Positions 7,107-14,525 of a stretch of DNA of 29,152 nt are shown one piece after another. How positions within the stretch are numbered: the first letter of the stretch is position 1; each line of letters opens with the position of its first letter. The translations under genes and the position numbers were made by a program. The stretch comes from Nitrospiraceae bacterium (GTDB lineage Bacteria > Nitrospirota > Nitrospiria > Nitrospirales > Nitrospiraceae): assembly GCA_005793285.1 (NCBI GenBank), contig SXPO01000243.1, positions 1-29,152 of the forward strand, written 5' to 3'. Under the pieces are notes generated by a model. That model saw nothing but the letters and a program-made list of their open reading frames with translations, was not told where the DNA came from and made no database searches.

Positions 7107-8146
7107 CGGTTCTCCCTGCAGTATTCGAGAAACGGTCTGGCAAAAAATGAAGCTTCGAGGGTGGCCTTTTCGTTTCTCATGAATTTTTCGGCGAGATAGA
7201 GGGCCAGCATTTTCTTGGGATAGATTTCTGTGCTTCCCCGCCGTTTCTTCCATAGGTCCTCATAGTAGTCAGCCAGCGTTTCAAAGAGATAGGCAAGCTC
7301 CGTGAGGGTTTGCTGGTCATGCTCTTTGCGGGTCATGAGTGCGATATAGCGTGGTAGCTGGCTGATGATTTCGTCCTCCCCTCCCCTGTCTGCAAAATCT
7401 TCCTGCGCGTGCTGGAGAAGTTCTCCTGCCACGCGCCGCGCTTCCGCAATGTAATCCGCTCCATATTCCCTGGACCAGTCTGATTCCCGGCCGAAGAAAA
7501 GCTTCGAGAGATCCACCTTGAAATGGGCAGGTCTCTGTTGCGGAACCTTGAATGGCCGGGGCTGGAGTTCGAGTTTGAGGACCTCCGGTGGAAGCGGCGG
7601 CAATGGTGCTGGTGGCGCGACCGGTTGAGGCTTCGGTGCTGGTTGAGGGGGCGGTGGCGGTGTGCTGGGGACTGTCAGTTTGGAAGACGCCGGGGCTAGT
7701 TTGGGCCTGAGGTCATCAAGCAATTTGGACACGGCTTGTGAGGAAACGGGCTCATCGGTACGGCCGGACGCATACATAGAAGCCAGATAGAGGCAGGTGT
7801 GTTGTTTTTCAGGAAAGTACGGGCCAGCCTGTTTTTTTGCTGCTTTCTTGTAGACGCGGGCGGCTTCTTCAAGAGCCTGGGCGCAATCCGCTATGTCGTC
7901 GGGGAATATTGGTTGCGCGATCCAGCGATCTTTTGGATCGGTGGTACTGAATCGAAAGAGTCGGGTGGCCAATTCCGGTTTCAGGGCGCGAAGGTCTTTG
8001 ATAACGCTCGGGAGAAACTGGACCAGTGCCAGTTTGTTGCTTCTGGCCGGGTCCCGAAACTGTGACACGGGTTGAGGGTCAGGACCTGAGAACCATCCCG
8101 CAACGCGGGCGAAGAGGCCCTTTTTCGGTGGTGTGTTGCTGCTCAT
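7103..8146 (-). CDS. Unknown protein, third gene of the virD4 operon, with a duplicated N-terminal domain
   Basis: A 347-residue protein I do not recognise. Residues 1-150 are clearly homologous to the whole of the preceding 149-residue protein: both have FAR(V/I)AGWFS, LVQFLP, CA(Q/K)ALE(E/K)AARVY, AG(P/A)YFP(E/Q)KQ and DEPVSS in the same order. Residues about 160-200 are a proline-rich linker. Residues about 205-347 form a second, mostly helical charged domain (KVDLSKLFFGRESDWSREYG onward). No signal peptide or membrane helix is seen. It starts with ATGA overlapping the stop of the previous gene, so it is probably translationally coupled to it and, through it, to VirD4. It may be a cytoplasmic partner of the coupling protein; the function is unproven. 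Confidence 0.7.
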   Translation of the reverse strand: MSSNTPPKKGLFARVAGWFSGPDPQPVSQFRDPARSNKLALVQFLPSVIKDLRALKPELATRLFRFSTTDPKDRWIAQPIFPDDIADCAQALEEAARVYKKAAKKQAGPYFPEKQHTCLYLASMYASGRTDEPVSSQAVSKLLDDLRPKLAPASSKLTVPSTPPPPPQPAPKPQPVAPPAPLPPLPPEVLKLELQPRPFKVPQQRPAHFKVDLSKLFFGRESDWSREYGADYIAEARRVAGELLQHAQEDFADRGGEDEIISQLPRYIALMTRKEHDQQTLTELAYLFETLADYYEDLWKKRRGSTEIYPKKMLALYLAEKFMRNEKATLEASFFARPFLEYCRENR

Positions 8147-8592
8147 AATGGCGCTTTCACAAGGACATCGAGCAATCTTGAGACAGCTCCCGACGAAACC
8201 GGCTCATCAATTCGTTTGGCAGACAGCATGGCCGCCAGGTACAGGCAGGCCTGTTGTTTTTGAGGGAAGTAGGCTCCGGCCTGGTTCTGGGCGGCGTTTT
8301 GATACACGCGGGCGGCTTTCTCAAGGGCCTTGGCACAGTCCGGGAAATCATCCGCGCTTGCGAGAAGAATGAGCAAGCGCTCGTCCTCAAATGAGCTGGT
8401 GTAGCGGCGGAGGTGAGGGAGAAGGTCGGGATCCAGGGTCTTAAGATCTTTGGTGACATAAGGAAGAAACTGGACGAGAGCGTCTTTATTAGTTCTGTCT
8501 GGATCGCAAAATCCTTCAGAAATTCCGGGAGCTTCAGCCCGTGAAAACCATCCGGCAATACGGGCAAAGACACTCTTTGGGCTGTCGCTCAT
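8143..8592 (-). CDS. Unknown protein coupled to virD4, paralogue of the next gene
   Basis: A 149-residue soluble protein of unknown function, second gene of the virD4 operon. ATG 8592 has AGGAG seven bases upstream and overlaps the VirD4 stop codon (ATGA). It aligns along its full length with residues 1-150 of the following gene product, so this pair arose by duplication, with a proline-rich linker and an extra domain added to one copy. The conserved blocks FARIAGWFS, LVQFLP, CAKALEKAARVY and YFPQKQQACLYLAAM suggest an all-helical fold of the TPR-like kind, which is inference. Tight coupling to the coupling protein suggests a role in substrate recruitment or regulation of transfer. Confidence 0.7.
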   Translation of the reverse strand: MSDSPKSVFARIAGWFSRAEAPGISEGFCDPDRTNKDALVQFLPYVTKDLKTLDPDLLPHLRRYTSSFEDERLLILLASADDFPDCAKALEKAARVYQNAAQNQAGAYFPQKQQACLYLAAMLSAKRIDEPVSSGAVSRLLDVLVKAPL

Positions 8593-10382
8593 GTTTGGCT
8601 CCTGAAGGGATTTGGATCGGCCAGCGCCGCAAAGTTACCGTCCTTGTAATAAAGATGAGGGACAATGGAGATTGGGAAAGTGCCGGGTTGGAAGAGCAAG
8701 GCCCAGCCGGGGCCTTGTCTTAACAGCTCATCTGGAGAAAAGAGCGGCTTTCCGGTCAAAGAGCTGCTCGTTCCTCCGCTGGCGCTTGAAGAGTCCACGG
8801 TAATGGTTTCTTGACCAAGGGCTGAAGAGACATATTTGGCCGTGGTCATGTCGCGGATATTGGTGAAGAAGTGGAAGCCGGATTCCGCAAGGAATGTGTC
8901 GGCTGCCTGACCATAGATGTTTTTGAGCTGGGGAAGGTCCTGCAGGACAAAGAGGAAGTCGATGCCGTAGCCGGCCAGATTGGACACGCCGTCTAAAATC
9001 GCCTGCATGTGTCCCAGAGACGCGAATTCTTCGAGGATAAACAGGCAGCGGGTGTTGACCGGGGCCGGATCGAGAAAAGCCTTGATCGCGGATCCCACCA
9101 TGAGGCGAAGCCAGCGGGCATGGCTGTGGAGAAACTCCGGGGGGATGATGAGAAAGACGGTGGCGGGCTTCTGCTTGAGCGAGGAAAATGAAAAGGTCGA
9201 TTTATCCAGCGCGCCTGAGGCCACCGGGTCCAGCATGAATTTGACATGCGCCTGAGCCGTGGAGATGACGCTGGATTTGGTCTTGTCCGGCATGGACAAG
9301 AAGGTGTGGCCGATTTCCGAGAGACTTCCTCCGAACACGTCGGTGGCGGCGGCCATGGATGTGAGGACGTTATCAAGTTCCTGGGGTTTGCCCAGAATCT
9401 CGCGGACGCGGGGCAGTTTCTTTTGTAGGGGTTCTTTTTCTGCGACATAGAGCATGAGGCCGGAGAGGAGGGTTTCGGCTGACTGGTCCCAGAAGGGATC
9501 GGAGGAAGAAGACCTGCTCACGAGAAGCGAGGCTAAAAACATGGCGTTGGAGACGATCGCCGGGTCCTTAGGATCGAGAATATCGAGGGGATTGAAGCTG
9601 TGGAATTGGGTAAAGCCGTAGCTTTGGAACAACGCTTCATGCAGGCGCCACGGGTTGAGGAGAAAGACTTCCTGGCCGAGGCGCTGGCGTTGCCGGGCCG
9701 TTATCGCGGCCAGCTCCCCTTTCGGGTCGATCGCCAAAACAGAGTTCCGGTTCATGAGCAGAGTCGGAACGAGGATCCCTACTCCCTTCCCTGACCGTGT
9801 CGGTGCACAGACAAGGGTATGAGCATTGGGGGTGGACCAGACATAGGGGCCAAGCTGTCCACCGATCACCTGTCTTCTTGCATTTTTTAGATCTGGATAG
9901 TCGGTATAGGTGTACTCGGCGGCTTTTGATCTTCCGAAAAAGACGCCGCTGGTGGATTGGCCGAGGTTAATGCGGTCGGTTTGGGGATTGGCAAGGCGCG
10001 CGCCGCCATGGGCGTCACTCCTGTGCATGAAGGGAATGTCTTTGAGTTCCGGGGGTTTTTCTTTGAAGGACTCGATAATCGCTTTGATCGCGTCGTAGCC
10101 AAGCCGGGAACCCTCGACGACAAAATAAATGGTCGCGCCGATTAAAGTTCCATATTGGAGTGGCTCAGGTAACGAGTGAGGAGAGATGGCAGTGGTGGCT
10201 AATAAACCAGCACCAGAGATATAGGTGGAGTAACGCAAAAGAGGATGCCTGGCGAAAAATCCGGGGCGTGGCGGTCTCGTTTGGGGCAAGGCTAGCAGAG
10301 TGTTTTCAGGAAGAAGAAGCGGCGGCGGTTTCGGCGGTGATAGCTCTTGAGCTGGCGGCGGCTTTCGTTTGAACGGCCACAT
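8589..10382 (-). CDS. virD4: Type IV secretion coupling protein (VirD4/TraG family)
   Basis: A 597-residue coupling ATPase that would link the relaxosome to the mating channel and drive DNA transfer. The N-terminus is proline-rich, followed by two membrane helices at about residues 47-66 and 76-92. Walker A is APTRSGKG (193-200), followed by the family block LAIDPKGEL (216-224); Walker B is LFILEEFASLG near residue 430; the HFFTNIRD region is near 510. Length and domain order are normal for the family. No VirB mating-pore genes occur in the window, so the element is probably mobilizable or carries those genes elsewhere. A dispersed palindrome lies about 65 bp upstream (10436-10459) and could be its operator. 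No clear ribosome site precedes ATG 10382. Confidence 0.93.
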   Translation of the reverse strand: MWPFKRKPPPAQELSPPKPPPLLLPENTLLALPQTRPPRPGFFARHPLLRYSTYISGAGLLATTAISPHSLPEPLQYGTLIGATIYFVVEGSRLGYDAIKAIIESFKEKPPELKDIPFMHRSDAHGGARLANPQTDRINLGQSTSGVFFGRSKAAEYTYTDYPDLKNARRQVIGGQLGPYVWSTPNAHTLVCAPTRSGKGVGILVPTLLMNRNSVLAIDPKGELAAITARQRQRLGQEVFLLNPWRLHEALFQSYGFTQFHSFNPLDILDPKDPAIVSNAMFLASLLVSRSSSSDPFWDQSAETLLSGLMLYVAEKEPLQKKLPRVREILGKPQELDNVLTSMAAATDVFGGSLSEIGHTFLSMPDKTKSSVISTAQAHVKFMLDPVASGALDKSTFSFSSLKQKPATVFLIIPPEFLHSHARWLRLMVGSAIKAFLDPAPVNTRCLFILEEFASLGHMQAILDGVSNLAGYGIDFLFVLQDLPQLKNIYGQAADTFLAESGFHFFTNIRDMTTAKYVSSALGQETITVDSSSASGGTSSSLTGKPLFSPDELLRQGPGWALLFQPGTFPISIVPHLYYKDGNFAALADPNPFRSQT

Positions 10383-10435
10383 ATGGCGCGGAGTTTTACC
10401 AGAAACGTTCTCTTTGTGAAAGCTGCGCGGCGCTG

Positions 10436-10459
10436 TGCCGACGTGTTAACACGCCCACA
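10436..10459. repeat. Dispersed 24-bp palindrome upstream of virD4
   Basis: TGCCGACGTGTT followed by AACACGCCCACA is a near-perfect member of the TGTGGACGTGTT family centred on GTTAAC. It lies about 55-75 bp before the VirD4 start codon, in the divergent space between virD4 and the small gene at 10714. The rest of this 331-bp gap holds a pyrimidine-rich stretch (10490-10565) and small hairpins near 10640 and 10670, but no gene I can support. Confidence 0.7.
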
Positions 10460-10713
10460 TGTTTGCATACAGGGGTAGCGTTTTTTCTGTCGTCTCCCCT
10501 CCCCTAACCTTCTCTGTCTGTTTTCTTTGTCAGAGTTCTTGTCCTTTCGTCCTTGTTTTTTCCTGCCTAGCCTGCCGGCCGTCCTTGGGATGGGCGCAAG
10601 GGTGAACCCTGCTCCGCTTTGCTTTGCCTGAAGTGCGTCCGGACGGATCCGGCGGCTGTTGAGAAGGCATGAAGGCCGCAAGGCCAGAACATCAGAGCAA
10701 AGGAGAAACGGAC

Positions 10714-10884
10714 ATGATGACGGTTAGGAAATTGGAAACGATGACAGAGGCAGAACTGGACTCCCTGAAACGGGCAACCTTTCGGGCTATCTTTCAGGCG
10801 GCGGCCCAAGACCGGGTGTTTCATCTCGCCACTCTGGAAAACATCTCCCGTCGTCAGGCTGAAGTTATGCGGGGACCTTCCTAA
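10714..10884 (+). CDS. Small unknown protein, 56 residues
   Basis: Encodes (M)MTVRKLETMTEAELDSL and continues to 56 residues, mostly helical and charged, with no family I recognise. ATG 10714 follows AGGAG (10701-10705) with eight bases spacing, which is why the longer in-frame start at 10669 is not used. A GNRA-type mini-hairpin (GGCC-GCAA-GGCC) lies just before the ribosome site. The stop codon is inside a hairpin at 10870-10894. It sits between the VirD4 promoter region and the origin of replication, and could be a copy-control or transfer regulator, without direct evidence. Confidence 0.6.
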   Translation: MMTVRKLETMTEAELDSLKRATFRAIFQAAAQDRVFHLATLENISRRQAEVMRGPS

Positions 10885-10894
10885 AAAGGCCCCG
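10870..10894 (+). terminator. Stem-loop overlapping the stop codon of the 56-residue gene
   Basis: CGGGG-A-CCTT (10870-10879) pairs with AAGG-CCCCG (10886-10894), followed by a T-rich stretch (CTCTTGTTTT). A second perfect hairpin, CTTGGGG/CCCCAAG, follows at 10933-10953. Together they probably end plus-strand transcription before the origin. Confidence 0.5.
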
Positions 10895-11020
10895 GCTATC
10901 CTCTTGTTTTGGCCGCTACGAGCTTCAGAGGTCTTGGGGGTCCCTTCCCCAAGCTAAAATCGTCAGAACGGCCTGGTGGCCTTCCTAATGCGTTTTTTGT
11001 TTTCCCCTTCCCCTGTCAGC

Positions 11021-11275
11021 CTTCTTTTTCTTAAAAAGTTATTTAAAAAATCCGTTGCCGGGCTTCGTGGAAAACGTGGGCGGGGTCTTTTTCCGTCCAC
11101 TTTTCCACAAGCCAGAGGGTCCTATTATCGGGAGTTATCGGTTATTTATAGGGTTGTCCCGGTAAACTGTCGTGGGGGTTCCCGGTAAACTGTCGTGAAA
11201 TCTCCCGGTAAACTGTCGTGGATAAGTTGATTCAATTCAGAGGGTTATAAACAGGCTGGTGAGTAAACTGTCGTG
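11021..11275. other. oriV: Vegetative replication origin (oriV)
   Basis: This gene-free stretch has the parts of an iteron origin in order: an A+T-rich segment (about 11021-11052), a DnaA-box match TTTTCCACA (11101-11109), three tightly phased iterons and one outlying iteron (11158-11275), and a second DnaA-box-like sequence on the minus strand (TTATCCACG, 11225-11217). It lies immediately past the 3' end of repA. Confidence 0.82.
11158..11275 (+). repeat. Iterons (RepA binding sites), 3 + 1 copies
   Basis: CCCGGTAAACTGTCGTG occurs at 11158-11174, 11181-11197 and 11204-11220, with an exact 23-bp period, about two helical turns. A fourth, shorter copy GTAAACTGTCGTG lies at 11263-11275. The phasing and neighbouring repA gene indicate initiator binding sites, with the outlier possibly serving copy control by handcuffing. 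Confidence 0.88.
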
Positions 11276-11314
11276 AAGAGTTTTGGGGCTTCCAGAGGTT
11301 TATCGCTTGTTTGA

Positions 11315-12292
11315 TTACTGCTGGTTGCCAGAGGAAGGTAGGGTCGGAACTGAAAGCCATTTCGGTTTGACCGGAACGGGTGGCGGGCTGCTGTGAAGGA
11401 GAAAGCCCTTGTTTGGATCTTCGACGATCCGGCCTTTTGGATAGTGAGCCAGAACAAGTCCGAGGGTTTTGCGGAACATTTCCTTGAAGTGATCCATCCG
11501 GGCATAGCCCTGCCCGAACTGGATATGGAGGGCGGCCCAGCTGATCCAGTGGGGTGCCTTTGTGGGGACACGCCAGAGACGCTGTGCAAGCCAAGCGTAG
11601 ATGTCGAGGGCAAGGGCGTTGTTCTTGAGACCTTCGATCGCCCTCATATCGAGGGGGACGGCGTATTCTTTGAGGCTCTCGAAGTAATTGGGGCTGAGCG
11701 TGACTTTGGTTGGCCATAAGACGCGCTGGCTTTCGTTCTTGGGCATCCAGAGTTCAAAGCCTTCCACAATGTTCATGCGAAGGTGTTTTACTTTGTCCTC
11801 CCCTGCCAGAGCCAAAAAGACCGACGCGGCTGAAAGCCGGGTCAGCTGGTCTTTGAGCATGCGGATGGTGTGGCCGTTGATGTTGAGGCGAAGGGATTTC
11901 ACGAAGGCGGTCAGGCTGTCCTCAACTTCGATCTCCGGTGACTGTTTCAAAATGGCCTCTGTGTTGAGATAGGCCAGAATGAGCCGTGGCTTCGGACCGA
12001 AGGGAAGGCCAAGTTTCACCCATGCGTTTGTGTACGGGTCGAAGGCCTCCCCTGCTTTGAGGAGCATATGGGCATGGCCTTGGTGCCGTTCCCATTCCCT
12101 GATTTCGTGGGGGTCGCGGTATGGAAGCGAGGTCTGACAGAACACGGAGTGCTGATAGGTGATTTCATCCCCTGCCGGCGGCCTGTCCTTGATGGACAGG
12201 GACGCGTCTATTCTCCGCTGCGTGTTATGGCTTGGCGGCTTAGGGAGCTGGAGCACGTCCGAAATAAGGCGAAAGTCCGATTTGTCTGTCAT
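11315..12292 (-). CDS. repA: Plasmid replication initiator RepA (RepA_C-like)
   Basis: A 325-residue initiator that would bind the adjacent iterons and recruit the host replisome. The block GLPFGPKPRLILAYLNTEA (about residues 95-113), followed by an acidic EVEDSLTAFVKSL segment, is characteristic of the plasmid RepA family (Pfam RepA_C, from memory). Basic and aromatic winged-helix-like segments follow (ALDIYAWLAQRLW, WAALHIQFG). The C-terminus is proline-rich. It lies directly beside the iterons and downstream of the parA/RHH pair on the same strand. No clear ribosome site precedes ATG 12292, so the start is slightly uncertain. Confidence 0.88.
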   Translation of the reverse strand: MTDKSDFRLISDVLQLPKPPSHNTQRRIDASLSIKDRPPAGDEITYQHSVFCQTSLPYRDPHEIREWERHQGHAHMLLKAGEAFDPYTNAWVKLGLPFGPKPRLILAYLNTEAILKQSPEIEVEDSLTAFVKSLRLNINGHTIRMLKDQLTRLSAASVFLALAGEDKVKHLRMNIVEGFELWMPKNESQRVLWPTKVTLSPNYFESLKEYAVPLDMRAIEGLKNNALALDIYAWLAQRLWRVPTKAPHWISWAALHIQFGQGYARMDHFKEMFRKTLGLVLAHYPKGRIVEDPNKGFLLHSSPPPVPVKPKWLSVPTLPSSGNQQ

Positions 12293-12352
12293 GTGGGGCC
12301 GATATTAGCCTGTTTTAGTGAAGACCGGAAGGGCCTTATCCCCTCCTCTGCC

Positions 12353-12592
12353 CTATCTGGCCGCTGCTGTTTTCCCGTATTTCTTGAACAGGTCCTGCAA
12401 GGCTTCGCCCAGCAGGTCCTGAAGCGTCTTTTCCTGCTCCACGGCCAGAATCTTCAGTTGTTTTGACGTATGCGGGTCGAAATACCCGGCCACGGTCTTC
12501 TTTCCAGAGCGTGAGCGCGGCTGTGTCGGGGTGATTTTATGATTCTGGTTAAGCTTGCTTACTGCTTCTGCGAGGTTGGTTTTACGGGTCAT
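12353..12592 (-). CDS. Ribbon-helix-helix protein, likely partition partner of ParA
   Basis: A 79-residue basic protein. Residues 1-30 are a flexible Lys/Arg/Gln-rich tail. Residues 31-75 (KKTVAGYFDPHTSKQLKILA, then TLQDLLGEALQDLFKKYG) fit a ribbon-helix-helix DNA-binding fold. Its ATG overlaps the ParA stop codon (ATGA), so the two are translationally coupled. This layout, a ParA ATPase followed by a small RHH protein, is that of ParF/ParG-like partition systems, where the small protein binds the centromere and represses the operon. The 24-bp palindromes around the par genes are candidate binding sites. A simple repressor role is the alternative. Confidence 0.75.
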   Translation of the reverse strand: MTRKTNLAEAVSKLNQNHKITPTQPRSRSGKKTVAGYFDPHTSKQLKILAVEQEKTLQDLLGEALQDLFKKYGKTAAAR

Positions 12593-13248
12593 GATGCTAA
12601 AGCCTCCTTCTTATTCTGCTGACGTGTTAACACGTTCATCTGTGAGAGTGTCCACTTGTAAAGCTGTTTGATCTCGTCTGCGGCTTTGCCGTCGGGTTCG
12701 TATTCCGAAACCCCTGTCGATGCGGTGAGCGAGTGCACAAAGGCCGCGCGGTTGGTGATGCGGACCGGAGACACGGCAAGGCCGAAAGACTTGATGGCCT
12801 CCCCTGCTTCGTCCGGCAGATGGCCTTGCGGCGGGATGGCGTTTAGGACGGCGACTGCCTGTTTCTTAGCCAGCTGGACCAAGTCGGCGGATGTCGCTAT
12901 GGCTCGAATATCGAGGACGCCGGGTCTGCACGGGATCAAGATTAGGTCGGCAGCGCGGGCGGCGGCCAGTGCGCTGCTCTCCGAATGCGGGGCCGTATCG
13001 AGGATAACGAGAGCGGCTCCGTTCTCTTCTGCGGTCTTGAGGACCTCATGAAGCCGTGAAGCCTGGGCGGAGATCACAATTGGGGTTTTCTCCGTTCTGT
13101 GGTCGTGCCATGCTTTGGCCGAAGCCTGCGGGTCGAGGTCTACGACCAGGGCAGGCTTTCCGGCGCGTTCGGATGCAACGGCAAGATTAAGGGCCAGTGT
13201 TGTTTTACCTGTCCCGCCCTTTTGGGAAATTATGGCTATTGTGTACAT
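12589..13248 (-). CDS. parA: ParA-family partition ATPase
   Basis: A 219-residue ParA/MinD-type ATPase that would move plasmid copies apart. The deviant Walker A is QKGGTGKTT (residues 9-17), Walker A' is VDLDPQASA near 38-46 and the B-type strand is LVILDTAPH near 82. ATG 13248 (MYTIAIISQKGG) is chosen because the motif normally begins within 10-15 residues of the start and because a palindromic site (13264-13287) occupies the upstream extension. The longer in-frame reading up to 13320 would translate that site. The C-terminal coding sequence contains another copy of the palindrome (12617-12640), encoding MNVLTRQQ. It is coupled to the RHH gene and diverges from the gene at 13314. Confidence 0.9.
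   Translation of the reverse strand: MYTIAIISQKGGTGKTTLALNLAVASERAGKPALVVDLDPQASAKAWHDHRTEKTPIVISAQASRLHEVLKTAEENGAALVILDTAPHSESSALAAARAADLILIPCRPGVLDIRAIATSADLVQLAKKQAVAVLNAIPPQGHLPDEAGEAIKSFGLAVSPVRITNRAAFVHSLTASTGVSEYEPDGKAADEIKQLYKWTLSQMNVLTRQQNKKEALAS
12617..12640. repeat. Dispersed palindrome inside the 3' end of parA
   Basis: TGCTGACGTGTT followed by AACACGTTCATC is centred on GTTAAC. It lies within the last coding codons of parA, 25-48 bp before the RHH start codon. Presence inside a coding sequence indicates the DNA word itself is maintained, consistent with a protein-binding site near the par genes. Confidence 0.6.
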
Positions 13249-13263
13249 GCGTGCTTGTCCCCC

Positions 13264-13287
13264 TGTGGGGATGTTAACAAGACAACG
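13264..13287. repeat. Degenerate dispersed palindrome in the parA promoter region
   Basis: TGTGGGGATGTT then AACAAGACAACG: the left half matches the family half-site at 10 of 12 positions, the right half is poor. It is centred about 28 bp before the parA start codon, in the 65-bp divergent space shared with the gene at 13314, so it is well placed as an operator. Confidence 0.45.
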
Positions 13288-13313
13288 AGTAAGAAGGCAA
13301 GGGTGTAAGTTAG

Positions 13314-13667
13314 ATGACATGGGTTGTGTGTGATGATGAGGTTGTCGTTGGTGACATTGTCCGGTTTACGGAGACCGTCTGGGAAAGGCGGGGGCCAAGG
13401 CGCAGGCAGCGGGTTGTCCGGGTAGGGGAGCGGCGCTTGATTGCGGAAGTGCTGACGGTCGAGGAGCAATGGATTTACCTGATTGTCATGGAATGCGAGG
13501 GTGACAAGCCCTTGAAGAAGGGCGAAGAGATCAAACGGAAGGTTGTGACGGTCTTGAAGCGCTGTGAGCGCCTTTTGTGGTCTGAGGAAGGCGTGAGAGC
13601 CAAGCTGACAACGCGGTTTTTAAAGGATCCAGAGGAAGAAGAAGCGCCAACACTGAAGAAACGCTAG
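13314..13667 (+). CDS. Unknown small charged protein
   Basis: A 117-residue protein beginning MTWVVCDDEVVVGDIVRFTE, with a beta-rich, Arg-rich first half (RRGPRRRQRVVRVGERRLIAEV) and a Lys/Glu-rich tail. I do not recognise the family. The pattern of short strands (VGDIVRFTE, LIAEVLTVEEQWIYLIV) suggests a small beta-barrel, which is inference. It diverges from parA across a 65-bp space containing a degenerate palindrome, so the two may share an operator. Its ribosome site is weak. It converges on the gene ending at 13697, with a double GTTAAC palindrome between them. Confidence 0.6.
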   Translation: MTWVVCDDEVVVGDIVRFTETVWERRGPRRRQRVVRVGERRLIAEVLTVEEQWIYLIVMECEGDKPLKKGEEIKRKVVTVLKRCERLLWSEEGVRAKLTTRFLKDPEEEEAPTLKKR

Positions 13668-13687
13668 GGGAATGGCCGCACGTTCTT

Positions 13688-13710
13688 ACGTGTTAACTAG
13701 TTAACATGTG
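13688..13710. repeat. Double GTTAAC palindrome at a stop codon
   Basis: ACGTGTTAACTAGTTAACATGT is an almost perfect palindrome carrying two GTTAAC cores eight bases apart. It looks like two overlapping half-copies of the dispersed palindrome. It overlaps the last codons and stop of the gene on the minus strand (HVN-stop) and lies between convergent genes. Confidence 0.6.
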
Positions 13711-14137
13711 CGCTTTCGTCGAGATAGCCTTGATATTCGATATTCAGAAACCATGTGCGGGCGAAGTCGTCGAGTTCGAGGCTCAAGGCGCGGTTGGTGC
13801 TGACTTTGATCCCGGCGCTGTCATAGCTGTGGACCTGCTGGTTTAGGCCGAGGCAATCATTGCGGTAGGAGAGGGGACGGGCATAGGCGATACGGGGGCT
13901 TAAGCTTAGTTCAAAGACCATTTCAGGGTCATAGAACGCCTGACAGCCGGATGTTTCGATATGGGCCACGGAGATCAGGTGGTAGAGGCGGTCCGGGCTT
14001 AAGCCCTGATGTTCGACGTAGAGCGGAAGATGGCCGTCGCCCAGAAGCCGGACGCTGCGCGAGGGGCCGAGAAGTCGGATAAGGACGCTGGCGAAGCGGG
14101 TATAGAGCGGAGCTTGTTGGTCGCTGTGCGTGGCCAT
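13697..14137 (-). CDS. Unknown plasmid accessory protein (DUF6908-like), copy 1
   Basis: A 146-residue protein paralogous to the next gene upstream (14509-14931). Shared blocks are YxxFAS-L-LLG, GLS-D-LI-V-H, DPE(M/L)VFE, PxS(Y/F)RND-GL and W-N---QG-L. From memory the pair resembles the DUF6908 family found on alphaproteobacterial plasmids; the biochemical role is unknown. Start ATG 14137 follows GAGG in the leader; an in-frame start at 14179 lies inside that leader and is rejected. The leader (14148-14218) folds into a ribosome-site-sequestering structure like those before the 79-residue gene and ardC, implying shared translational control with antirestriction functions. Confidence 0.7.
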   Translation of the reverse strand: MATHSDQQAPLYTRFASVLIRLLGPSRSVRLLGDGHLPLYVEHQGLSPDRLYHLISVAHIETSGCQAFYDPEMVFELSLSPRIAYARPLSYRNDCLGLNQQVHSYDSAGIKVSTNRALSLELDDFARTWFLNIEYQGYLDESAHVN

Positions 14138-14147
14138 GTTGTTTTGT

Positions 14148-14218
14148 CCTCTCTGTTGAGGTGAAGTTGGCTCTCTCACAGGGGGAGGAGAGCCAACGAA
14201 ACGGCGAAACAGAAGAGG
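14148..14218 (-). ncRNA. Structured leader RNA, copy 3 (ribosome-site-sequestering)
   Basis: On the minus-strand transcript the inner stem is GTTGGCTCTC / GAGAGCCAAC (14166-14175 with 14188-14197), ten perfect pairs enclosing a 12-nt loop ending in GTGA. The outer stem pairs CCTCTTCTGTT with AACAGAGAGG (14208-14218 with 14148-14157, one bulge), and the second strand contains the GAGG ribosome site of the gene starting at 14137. The remaining gap to 14464 is GC-rich, with no gene I can support. Confidence 0.65.
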
Positions 14219-14464
14219 CTAGAGCCGGAAGGCCGGATTTGTGGCGGCCCTCCGCGCGAAAAGCCAGCGGCCATGACGCTCGGCACGGGCGGCGGGGCCG
14301 GTTGCCGCGCGGCGGGAACAAGCCACTTCAAGGCCTCCGGCGGAATAATGGCCACGCATAGCGGCCAGACAGCGGCAGTGGGCCCTGCTTCTCTCAGGCG
14401 CCTTGGAGATCAAGCCGACCAGGAGAGAATGAGGCCTGGACGGAGCCGGGCCGCACTGTGTACG

Positions 14465-14488
14465 CGTAGACATGTTAACACAACTACA
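14465..14488. repeat. Dispersed palindrome between accessory genes
   Basis: CGTAGACATGTT then AACACAACTACA keeps the central GTTAAC and a symmetric outer GTAG/CTAC in place of the GTGG/CCAC of the consensus, so both arms have changed together. It lies 20 bp past the stop of the gene ending at 14509 and about 330 bp before the start at 14137. Confidence 0.6.
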
Positions 14489-14501
14489 TGTGAGATAGTA
14501 T

Positions 14502-14525
14502 GGGAGGCTCATGCGAGCCTCTCCC
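14502..14525 (-). terminator. Hairpin at the stop codon of the 140-residue gene
   Basis: GGGAGGCTC-ATGC-GAGCCTCTCCC forms a long stem with a two-base bulge, overlapping the stop codon at 14509-14511. No U-tract follows. It is probably a transcript 3'-end structure. Confidence 0.4.

Noticed and set aside
11158..11275. CRISPR-like repeats
   Set aside because: 17-bp repeats with 6-bp gaps beside repA, a DnaA box and an AT-rich tract are iterons; spacers are far too short for CRISPR.
12589..13320. Longer ParA starting at 13320
   Set aside because: The extension translates the promoter palindrome and puts 24 extra residues before the ParA Walker motif; ATG 13248 fits the family.
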